Source: Calditrichota bacterium (GTDB lineage Bacteria > Electryoneota > RPQS01). From it: DNA of 7,220 bases. A program made the position numbers and the translations under genes. The stretch spans positions 1 through 7,220 of the forward strand of contig JAGVEU010000457.1 of the NCBI GenBank assembly GCA_020057985.1. Reading direction: 5' to 3'. Shown here piece by piece: positions 1-5,414 of the stretch (its first letter is position 1; every line of letters begins with the position of its first letter). The notes under the pieces are model-generated. The model was not told the DNA's origin, did not search any database, and saw only the letters and a list, made by a program, of their open reading frames with translations.

Positions 1-754
1 CACGGATCATGTATCCACGATAAGGCCGGAGGGAATCGGGCGCGGGAGTGAATATCCAGGGAGCGAATGAAAGTCCTTCAGTGGGAATACACTCCGGGTC
101 ATTGCAACTTCCTGAACAACCTGCCGTGAATGTAACGACGGGAATGTTGTAGGGATAGTATACAGGAACCTTGACCAGCGTAGCGGCGCTGAGATCAAAC
201 GTGACACAAGCCTGAACGTCCTGTGGCGCTGGAAAATGTGGATTACTCGGAATCAATACAATTTCGCTGTCAGGATTTGCGCACGATGCCCCGACGCACG
301 GAGTGCATACCCACTGAGTGAATTGGAAGCCAAAATACCCCGGCATGTCAATTGTGATGACTTCACTCTCATAGTGCTGTGAGATACTGTCCGCGCAATA
401 CACCCGCAGATAGTAGAAAGGACTATCAGGAGGCTGCGAAAGGTTCAGCATCCAAAAGATTTCTAAATAGAATGTACCGCCGGGGAAGCCCAACGACTCA
501 CCGTTTATAGGGAAATTATTGAAACTGCAGCAGCCCGGCGCGTCACAACCGACCGGAGGTTGCTGATCGGTGGAATCCGGTCCGTTGCCATTTGCATCCC
601 AAAAGATTCGAACAACCCAGCCATCGGGTAAACATGCCCCGTCGTTGCAACTATCCGTGAGCGCCACCTTTGTCCAAAAGGTGCAGAACGCCTGAGCAGA
701 ACACGCACTGCAACCGAGCAGCAGAATTGAAAAGAGAACGCAGATGACTTTCAT
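1..754 (-). CDS. Exported cysteine-rich protein of unknown function (N-terminal 251 residues; runs off left edge)
   Basis: An uninterrupted frame of 251 codons opens with ATG at 752-754 and is still open at position 1, so the gene is partial at its 3' end. The start is supported by AAGGAG (revcomp of 764-769) 9 nt upstream and by a promoter further up. The N-terminus is a typical export signal: MK, then a hydrophobic stretch VICVLFSILLLG. Cleavage is ambiguous. LLGC at residues 12-15 resembles a lipobox, while AQA at 20-22 would suit signal peptidase I. After residue 22 there are 14 cysteines, including CC at 75-76 and CTPC at 150-153, which suggests a disulfide-rich protein outside the cytoplasm. 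Residues 53-63 (DANGNGPDSTD) resemble an acidic calcium-binding loop. I do not recognise the family, and a C-terminal sorting or adhesion domain could lie outside the window. It is separated from the aro operon by a terminator and its own promoter, so a shared function is unlikely. Confidence 0.85.
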   Translation of the reverse strand, partial: MKVICVLFSILLLGCSACSAQAFCTFWTKVALTDSCNDGACLPDGWVVRIFWDANGNGPDSTDQQPPVGCDAPGCCSFNNFPINGESLGFPGGTFYLEIFWMLNLSQPPDSPFYYLRVYCADSISQHYESEVITIDMPGYFGFQFTQWVCTPCVGASCANPDSEIVLIPSNPHFPAPQDVQACVTFDLSAATLVKVPVYYPYNIPVVTFTAGCSGSCNDPECIPTEGLSFAPWIFTPAPDSLRPYRGYMIR

Positions 755-763
755 CAGAAGATA

Positions 764-769
764 CTCCTT
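764..769 (-). promoter_or_regulatory. Ribosome binding site of the exported-protein gene
   Basis: AAGGAG on the minus strand lies 9 nt before the ATG at 752-754. It is the strongest Shine-Dalgarno match in the window and fixes the start of a gene whose far end is not visible. Confidence 0.85.
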
Positions 770-879
770 ATGGTGATGTGAGAGGCTTAAAAGATCGGCG
801 CGACCGGAGCACAGAAAAAATGAAGAATCGGCTGGAATACGCGCCCAATCAATGCACGTGCGTAGATATTATGTAGGAT

Positions 880-908
880 AATATAATGAAAAAGGGTTCG
901 GTTGTCAA
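880..908 (-). promoter_or_regulatory. Sigma70-type promoter of the exported-protein gene
   Basis: On the minus strand TTGACA (903-908) is followed after exactly 17 bp by TATATT (880-885). The -35 matches consensus fully and the -10 matches 5 of 6. Transcription would begin near 873, giving a leader of about 120 nt. The 8-bp inverted pair ATGCACGT (852-859) and ACGTGCAT (937-944) flanks this promoter and could be operators, but that is speculative. Confidence 0.75.
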
Positions 909-1015
909 GAAATTTTGTTCACTCTTTGCTAACGATACGTGCATCCAGAATGATTATCTATAGTACTTATCGAAATTGGATTGCGACTTAACTCACCAAC
1001 CCCTGCAATTACTAG

Positions 1016-1037
1016 CCAGCACCGTCCCCGGTGCTGG
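1016..1037. other. Perfect 9-bp hairpin with 4-nt loop, role unknown
   Basis: CCAGCACCG (1016-1024) and CGGTGCTGG (1029-1037) are exact inverse complements around a 4-nt loop. Read as minus-strand RNA the loop is GGGA, a GNRA-type tetraloop, which would make the fold very stable. Neither strand has a T-run after the stem, so it is a poor intrinsic terminator. It lies between the operon terminator and the promoter of the exported-protein gene. It could be a back-up stop for read-through RNA, a protein-binding dyad or a copy of a dispersed palindrome. Confidence 0.6.
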
Positions 1038-1106
1038 TCTTCAATCCGATCCGAATCTGAGATTACAACTCACTTTCGGATGCCTCCATGTCCTCAATAG
1101 CTGACT

Positions 1107-1128
1107 AAAAAAGAGAGGCACACCTCTC
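1107..1128 (-). terminator. Intrinsic terminator of the aro operon
   Basis: On the minus strand GAGAGG, loop TGTG and CCTCTC form a 6-bp GC-rich stem followed directly by six T (complement of AAAAAA at 1107-1112). A competing pairing of AGAGGCA and TGCCTCT (1114-1120 with 1133-1139) ends at almost the same place. The element lies about 185 nt beyond the aroB-aroQ stop codon and before the next promoter, as expected for the operon's end. Confidence 0.75.
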
Positions 1129-1233
1129 GACATGCCTCTGCAATTTTAGCTAAGTCTAATCTGAAATTGAACATAAGGTCAACTCCATATTCAACAAGTA
1201 CTTAGATCATTACTAATTATTAATTATCAATTT

Positions 1234-1250
1234 AGAAAGTGAAACTTTCT
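1234..1250. promoter_or_regulatory. Perfect 7-bp dyad adjoining the -35 box of the rightward promoter (operator candidate)
   Basis: AGAAAGT (1234-1240), spacer GAA and ACTTTCT (1244-1250) form an exact inverted repeat. It ends one base before the TTGACA at 1252. The size, symmetry and placement suit a regulator-binding site. As RNA it would form only a weak AT-rich hairpin with a 3-nt loop, so a DNA-level role is more plausible. No regulator gene is visible. Confidence 0.4.
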
Positions 1251-1251
1251 C

Positions 1252-1280
1252 TTGACAAACCCGTTCTGAACATATATATT
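1252..1280 (+). promoter_or_regulatory. Rightward sigma70-type promoter facing into the 3' end of aroB-aroQ
   Basis: TTGACA (1252-1257) is followed after exactly 17 bp by TATATT (1275-1280), the same two hexamers and spacing as the promoter of the exported-protein gene. Upstream are a perfect dyad and an AT-rich tract at about 1205-1233 that could act as an UP element. Initiation near 1287 would yield an RNA antisense to the AroQ-coding end. No start codon with a ribosome binding site follows on the plus strand. It may drive an antisense RNA, be a relic of a lost divergent gene, or be silent. Confidence 0.55.
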
Positions 1281-1309
1281 AATCCTCGACCGTTTGTTTG
1301 AGGTCTTCG

Positions 1310-1337
1310 ATTCCTAATTCCTAATTCCTAATTCCTC
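1310..1337. repeat. Four-copy heptamer tandem repeat (ATTCCTA)n across the aroB-aroQ stop codon
   Basis: Three exact copies of ATTCCTA and a fourth ending in C (ATTCCTC) run without a gap. On the coding strand the unit is TAGGAAT. The array encodes the last seven residues of the fusion protein (EELGIRN) and supplies its TAG stop at 1314-1316. Because 7 is not a multiple of 3 and each unit carries TAG on one strand and TAA on the other, three or more units block all six reading frames. Confidence 0.9.
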
Positions 1338-2903
1338 AAGCGCCTCAAGGTATCCCCCAATCCCCTTCCCAACGATCTGTCCCGCGCAAACCGGTGCCAC
1401 CAACGAAACCTTGCGAAACTCCTCGCGCTGCGAAATGTCCGACAGATGCACCTCAATGGTCGGAACTCTTACCGCTGCAATCGCATCCCGAATCGCAACC
1501 GATGTATGAGTGTAGGCGCCCGGATTGATAACAATTCCATCGGCCCAGTGTCGCGCCGCGTGAATTAGCGAAATCAGTTCCCCCTCCACATTGCTCTGAC
1601 GAATCAGCAAATCAATCTCGTGCGATTCCGCAAACTCACGCAACTGAGCCACCAGATCTTCATACGTATCCTGTCCATAAATCTCCGGCTCGCGCGTTCC
1701 CATTAAATTCAGATTCGGCCCATTCAAAACGAGAATCCTAATTCTCTGTTTGCCGCTTGCCTGAACAGTTCCCTTGCCTGCCACATCACAGAGCCACTCA
1801 GCAGTCTCGCGGATCAGTTCCGGCGGAATATCTGTTACGATTTTGGCTTTGCCGATGTCTTCCAGAAGAACCCAGTTGAGTTTTCCCGCTTGATGTTTTT
1901 TGTCGTGCAGGAGCGCTTCAAGCAGTTCATCGGGTCTGATTTCTGCAAAGGGAATTGCCACTTGTGAGAGTATCTCTTCGATGGATCGAGCTACCTTCTC
2001 AGCAAGGAAACCAAGCGATTGTGAGAGCCGAATAGCTGCTCGCATTCCTAAAAAAACTGCCTCGCCATGCAGAAATGTCGAGTAACCACTAACCGACTCC
2101 AGCGCATGGCCAAACGTATGACCAAAATTGAGCAAGCGTCTCAACCCGGCTTCCCGTTCGTCTTGCGCGACAATTTCAATCTTAACCCGCGCGGACTTTG
2201 GAATGATTTGCACTGCTGCCGATCTGTCCCAGTTTCCGAGATCCGCGCCGTGTTCTGCTATCATATTCCATAGTTCTCCACCTGCCAGTAATCCGGCCTT
2301 GACTACTTCGGCTGATCCGGCTGTCCACTGACGATGCTCTAAGGTGTCGAGTAGCTTCATCGGAGCAAATACAGCCAGCGGTTGATGAAACGCACCGATT
2401 AAGTTTTTTTCCAGCGGATGATCCACTCCGGTCTTGCCGCCGATTGCCGCATCCACCATGCCAAGCAGTGTTGTCGGAACTGCAATCCAGTCCATTCCCC
2501 GTGAATAAATCGCCGCCGCAAATCCGGCAACATCCGTCACAACTCCGCCCCCAAGTCCGATGACAAGATCATCCCTCGCAAATTTCTCCAACGCGAGTGA
2601 ATCCAGCAGCGAAGAAATCCGGGCAAATGTCTTCTGCGACTCGCCCGGAGGAAAAGTGCTCGTGACAACCTCAAAGCCCTTGCGAGTCAGAGTCTGCACA
2701 AACGCTTCAGCATAGTGCAATGCTACCAATTCATCAGAAACAAGCAGCACCCGTGGTCGTCGTTCTTTCAGCAACTCGACAACCTGCTCCGCCGCCCACT
2801 CTATTCCTTCGTCTGAAAATCGAATTGGATGCTTATCCTGTTTCCCTCCGTTAACGGGGGGATTAAGGGGGGTTCTTGGTGTCAACTTACTTTCGGGAAC
2901 CAC
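1314..2903 (-). CDS. aroB-aroQ: Bifunctional 3-dehydroquinate synthase / type II 3-dehydroquinase (AroB-AroQ fusion)
   Basis: This cytosolic enzyme would turn DAHP into 3-dehydroquinate and then 3-dehydroshikimate, pathway steps 2 and 3. Residues about 25-374 are AroB: NAD-binding GGG at 118-120, PTTLLGMVDAAIGGKTG at 143-159, zinc ligands E199, H262 and H279, and HDKK at 333-336. Residues 387-529 are AroQ: LNGPNLN at 393-399, R404, catalytic Y409, NPGAYTHTS at 460-468, H486, and R493 and R497. A 12-residue Gly/Ser/Lys linker joins them, and no ATG, GTG or TTG occurs at the junction, so this is a genuine fusion. The start is GTG at 2901-2903, overlapping aroK by 17 nt; a stop lies three codons upstream. 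TTG at 2883-2885 is an alternative. Residues 8-22 are encoded by a palindromic repeat and replace the usual first beta strand of AroB. The fused order matches consecutive reactions, which suggests substrate handover or fixed stoichiometry. Confidence 0.93.
   Translation of the reverse strand: MVPESKLTPRTPLNPPVNGGKQDKHPIRFSDEGIEWAAEQVVELLKERRPRVLLVSDELVALHYAEAFVQTLTRKGFEVVTSTFPPGESQKTFARISSLLDSLALEKFARDDLVIGLGGGVVTDVAGFAAAIYSRGMDWIAVPTTLLGMVDAAIGGKTGVDHPLEKNLIGAFHQPLAVFAPMKLLDTLEHRQWTAGSAEVVKAGLLAGGELWNMIAEHGADLGNWDRSAAVQIIPKSARVKIEIVAQDEREAGLRRLLNFGHTFGHALESVSGYSTFLHGEAVFLGMRAAIRLSQSLGFLAEKVARSIEEILSQVAIPFAEIRPDELLEALLHDKKHQAGKLNWVLLEDIGKAKIVTDIPPELIRETAEWLCDVAGKGTVQASGKQRIRILVLNGPNLNLMGTREPEIYGQDTYEDLVAQLREFAESHEIDLLIRQSNVEGELISLIHAARHWADGIVINPGAYTHTSVAIRDAIAAVRVPTIEVHLSDISQREEFRKVSLVAPVCAGQIVGKGIGGYLEALEELGIRN
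2841..2875. repeat. G/C-tract palindromic element inside the 5' end of aroB
   Basis: The plus strand shows CCCTCC, GTTAAC, then a run of six G, ATTAA, and a second run of six G. The core CCGTTAACGG (2848-2857) is a perfect palindrome, extending to 2844-2861 with one mismatch. From memory it resembles short dispersed repeats of the kind CCCCCGTTAACGGGGG / ATTAAGGGGG found between genes in several bacterial groups. Here it is translated: residues 9-21 of the fusion protein read PRTPLNPPVNGGK. No start codon occurs within it or for many codons after it, so AroB translation must pass through it. Confidence 0.7.
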
Positions 2904-3420
2904 TATTTTCTAGTCTCATTACAAGCGTTTCTGAAATCTGCTCCGAAGTCATATCAGGAGCCATATCAACAACAATCTGTGCTTTCAGGTATCGCGGTTC
3001 CCTTCTTTCAAGGAGTTCAGCAAGTCTGTGGCGTAGCAACTCAGGTGTTTCTGCACCGAGCAGCATCGGTCGGTTGTGCGTAATTAACTCTCTGCTCATG
3101 AGCAGATCCACGTTTGCGCGAAGATAGATAAGCGTTCCTGTGCGATCAACGAAACCGAGATTGCTGTCACGCTCCAAAGCTCCTGCGCCAAGTGCCACAA
3201 CTCCCTCTGTCTTGCGCTCCAATGAAAAAAGGGCTTCGCTCTCTTTGTCACGAAAACCCTGCTCACCGAATGCAGCAAACATCTCAGGAATAGTCATTCC
3301 TGTTCGACTCTCTATTTCTGAATCCAAATCAACAAACGGGACAGAAAGTCGGTCCGCCAGAAGTTTCCCGATGGTCGTCTTTCCCACTCCGGTCATTCCT
3401 GTCAGAAAAATCAGTCCCAC
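2887..3420 (-). CDS. aroK: Shikimate kinase
   Basis: AroK phosphorylates shikimate at the 3-hydroxyl with ATP (step 5, cytosol). The 177-residue length is normal. The Walker A loop is GMTGVGKTT at residues 8-16. Shikimate contacts D33 (in DLD) and R57 (in GFRDKE) are present, as are the lid arginine R117 (NRPML) and the late arginine of the REPRY segment near residue 140. One departure stands out: the usual GGG shikimate-binding motif after the VVA strand reads G78-A79-G80. The start is GTG at 3418-3420. The frame overlaps the end of aroC by 10 nt with no clear ribosome binding site, which points to translational coupling. The gene ends with TAA at 2887-2889, inside the 5' part of the aroB frame. 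Confidence 0.95.
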   Translation of the reverse strand: MGLIFLTGMTGVGKTTIGKLLADRLSVPFVDLDSEIESRTGMTIPEMFAAFGEQGFRDKESEALFSLERKTEGVVALGAGALERDSNLGFVDRTGTLIYLRANVDLLMSRELITHNRPMLLGAETPELLRHRLAELLERREPRYLKAQIVVDMAPDMTSEQISETLVMRLENSGSRK

Positions 3421-4577
3421 GGCTGTCCGGGTGAGGCGGCGATGTGAGCTTTGATCTCGCGCATCGAGTCACCACCGAATTTCTCCAGGAATGGATTCAT
3501 TAGTGCCAGAAGCGCCATCGCTTCGCCGACTATCGCCGCCGCAGGTACAGCGCAGACGTCGCTCCGCTCACGCAATGCAACCACCGGTTCCTTTGAGGAC
3601 ATATCCACGGATTCAAGCGGTTGACCAAGCGTAGAAAGCGGCTTCATCGCGGCACGAATGCGTATCATTTGTCCATTACTCATGCCGCCTTCAATTCCGC
3701 CTGCGTTATTGGTCTCGCGGCGAATCGCTGCCCCTTCCGCCGTGAAGATTCGGTCATGCACTTCGCTCCCCTTGCGGTTTGCAACCTCCTCAGCCAGACC
3801 GAATCCCACGGACTTGATAGCATGAATGGACATCATGGCTCCGGCAAGAATTCCATCCAGCCGCTTGTCATAATGAGCATAACTGCCCACTCCAACCGGC
3901 AATCCAGCAATCACAACCTCGAAGATTCCCCCCACCGTATCGCCGTTCGTTTTCGCTTCGTCTATCACAGCCATCATTTTCTTTGCGGCCAGTCCATCGA
4001 GACAGCGAACAGGATTTTCGTCCGCAATACGACTGATCTCTACAGGACTTTGCATCGCGTCTGAGCTGTTCGCAGTCACGCCACCGATGTTCAATACATG
4101 ACTGCCGACTGTGATTCCGAGTTCATAAAAGAACTTCCTGCAAATGGCAGCAAGTGCTACCCGCGTAGTCGTTTCTCGCGCTGACGAACGCTCGATGACA
4201 TTGCGAATATCCGCATGTTGATACTTAATGGCGCCGGAGAGATCCGCATGACCGGGGCGTGGACTTGTCAGTGGTTCAGTTCGATTCTCCTTCGCAAGCG
4301 ATTCGACTGCCATTCGCGCTTCCCAATTCGGCCAGTCTTTGTTTTCAATCAACAAAGCGATCGGTGAGCCGAGCGTCTCGCCGTATCTCACACCGACAAG
4401 AATCTCAGCGTGATCCCGCTCAATCTTCATGCGATCGCCGCGACCGTAGCCTTGCTGACGTCGAGTTAGATCCCGTGCGATTTCAATTTCGGAAATTTCC
4501 AAGCCTGCGGGCATTCCTTCAAAAATCCCAACAAGGCTCTTGCCGTGGCTTTCGCCTGCGGTCAGGTATCGAATCAT
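3411..4577 (-). CDS. aroC: Chorismate synthase
   Basis: AroC makes chorismate from EPSP by 1,4-elimination of phosphate and needs reduced FMN (step 7). At 388 residues it is full length and all family signatures are present: GESHG at 8-12, RRQQGYGRGDRM at 39-50, GVRYGETLGSPI at 62-73, RPGHADLSGAIKY with catalytic H110 at 107-119, ERSSARETTTRVA at 129-141, GSEVHDRI at 270-277, GGIEGGMSNG at 293-302, and RSDVCAVPAAAIVGE at 338-352. The ATG at 4575-4577 overlaps the aroE TGA in an ATGA joint, so the two are probably translationally coupled; the only Shine-Dalgarno-like bases are GAGG about 11 nt upstream. The TGA at 3411-3413 lies within the first codons of aroK. The sequence looks like the single-domain bacterial enzyme without a fused flavin reductase, so FMN must be reduced by another protein. 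Confidence 0.97.
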   Translation of the reverse strand: MIRYLTAGESHGKSLVGIFEGMPAGLEISEIEIARDLTRRQQGYGRGDRMKIERDHAEILVGVRYGETLGSPIALLIENKDWPNWEARMAVESLAKENRTEPLTSPRPGHADLSGAIKYQHADIRNVIERSSARETTTRVALAAICRKFFYELGITVGSHVLNIGGVTANSSDAMQSPVEISRIADENPVRCLDGLAAKKMMAVIDEAKTNGDTVGGIFEVVIAGLPVGVGSYAHYDKRLDGILAGAMMSIHAIKSVGFGLAEEVANRKGSEVHDRIFTAEGAAIRRETNNAGGIEGGMSNGQMIRIRAAMKPLSTLGQPLESVDMSSKEPVVALRERSDVCAVPAAAIVGEAMALLALMNPFLEKFGGDSMREIKAHIAASPGQPWD

Positions 4578-5413
4578 TCTTGTTCAAGCCTCGGTAGAAG
4601 TTCTGTCATTGCCTTTTCAAGTGGAAACTGCCTGCCGCTCCACAATTCAAAACTTGCCGCTGCCTGCGCAAGAAGCATCAGCAAGCCGTTGGAGACCTGA
4701 GTGCCGCATGAGGCAGCCGCCGCAAGAAAGGACGTTTGTCGCGGAGCGTAAACCAAGTCCATCACATGAGCATTTGGCGCAAATATCAAGGGCAGTGGCA
4801 ATGGACTTCCCGGAACTTTGTAGCTGCCGACCGGTGTGGCTTGAATGACCAAATCAAACTCGGGCAATATGGACGAAGCTTCCTGTGGCAGCGAATACGC
4901 GACATTGGCAAAAGCACTTGCCAGAACACTCGTTCTTTGTTTGGCTAAATCAATATCTCGAGCAGCCACAGTCACTGAGAGAGTCGGATAGGCCATGCTC
5001 AGAGCCAGCAAGACGGCTCGTGCTGCGCCACCACTGCCGATCACAAGCGCTTGCTGAAAAGCACGACCCTGACCGCGCACTTGGCGAAGTGCATTGCGAA
5101 AGCCATCCACATCGGTGTTTTCTCCATAGAGCTTGCCGTCTTTCCAATGAAGAGTGTTTGCGGCATCCGTCAACTTGGCCGGCTCCGAAAGAAGATCACA
5201 ACAGCTTGCCGCCAGCGGCTTGTGAGGAGTCGTGACATTCAGCCCATCCCACCGATTCTTGTCGGATCGAATCAACCGCTCCGCTTCAACGTCGGATAAG
5301 TCCAGTAACACGTAGTCGCCTGACAAACCCGTCATGCGCAATCCCCACTCATGAATCATGGGAGACAGACTATAGGAAATTCCCTCGCCAAGTAAACCGA
5401 GCCTGTATCGCAT
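4574..5413 (-). CDS. aroE: Shikimate dehydrogenase
   Basis: AroE reduces 3-dehydroshikimate to shikimate, usually with NADPH (step 4). The preferred start, ATG at 5411-5413, gives 279 residues, begins one nt after the aroA stop and has GGAG (5421-5424) 7 nt upstream. A TTG at 5429-5431 would add six residues but lacks such support, and the family's first strand fits the ATG. Motifs (numbered from the ATG) are shikimate-binding SYSLSP at 13-18, GLNVTTPHK with catalytic K65 at 57-65, ANTL with N86 at 85-88, NTD with catalytic D101 at 99-101, dinucleotide-binding GSGGAARA at 126-133, QATPVG at 191-196, VYAP at 221-224, and Q250 in the C-terminal helix. The cofactor-selecting NRT position reads A151-R152-D153. 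R152 is kept, so NADP use is still likely. The histidine of the usual HSLSP is tyrosine here. Confidence 0.95.
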   Translation of the reverse strand: MRYRLGLLGEGISYSLSPMIHEWGLRMTGLSGDYVLLDLSDVEAERLIRSDKNRWDGLNVTTPHKPLAASCCDLLSEPAKLTDAANTLHWKDGKLYGENTDVDGFRNALRQVRGQGRAFQQALVIGSGGAARAVLLALSMAYPTLSVTVAARDIDLAKQRTSVLASAFANVAYSLPQEASSILPEFDLVIQATPVGSYKVPGSPLPLPLIFAPNAHVMDLVYAPRQTSFLAAAASCGTQVSNGLLMLLAQAAASFELWSGRQFPLEKAMTELLPRLEQE

Positions 5414-5414
5414 A

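Larger units (their letters stand above)
755..1313. other. 559-bp AT-rich intergenic region between the aro operon and the exported-protein gene
   Basis: I see no protein or structural RNA gene in this stretch. From left to right it holds the 5' leader and ribosome binding site of the exported-protein gene, that gene's sigma70-type promoter (880-908), a 9-bp hairpin of unknown role (1016-1037), the operon terminator (1107-1128), a very AT-rich tract (about 1141-1233), a perfect 7-bp dyad (1234-1250), a rightward promoter (1252-1280) and the start of a heptamer array (from 1310). Its AT content is clearly higher than that of the flanking genes. Confidence 0.75.

Noticed and set aside
7..708. 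Two short minus-strand frames (7-207 and 505-708)
   Set aside because: Both are in another frame of the region covered by the 251-codon exported-protein frame, which has the signal peptide, ribosome binding site and promoter.
1016..1037. Hairpin called as the main operon terminator
   Set aside because: No T-run follows on either strand, whereas the 1107-1128 stem is followed directly by six T in the operon's direction.
1310..1337. CRISPR-like or IS-end interpretation of the tandem repeat
   Set aside because: The 7-bp units abut with no spacers, and there is no transposase or matching terminal inverted repeat; it is a simple tandem array.
1746..1781. Separate aroQ gene starting at the AroB/AroQ junction
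   Set aside because: No stop codon ends AroB, and no ATG, GTG or TTG lies at the junction; the first TTG (residue 393) would remove the first beta strand of AroQ.
3621..4064. 147-codon plus-strand frame opposite aroC
   Set aside because: It lies fully antisense to a chorismate synthase with all signatures, shows no recognisable motif and no ribosome binding site; it is a shadow of the real frame. The same applies to plus-strand frames opposite aroE, aroA and DAHP synthase.
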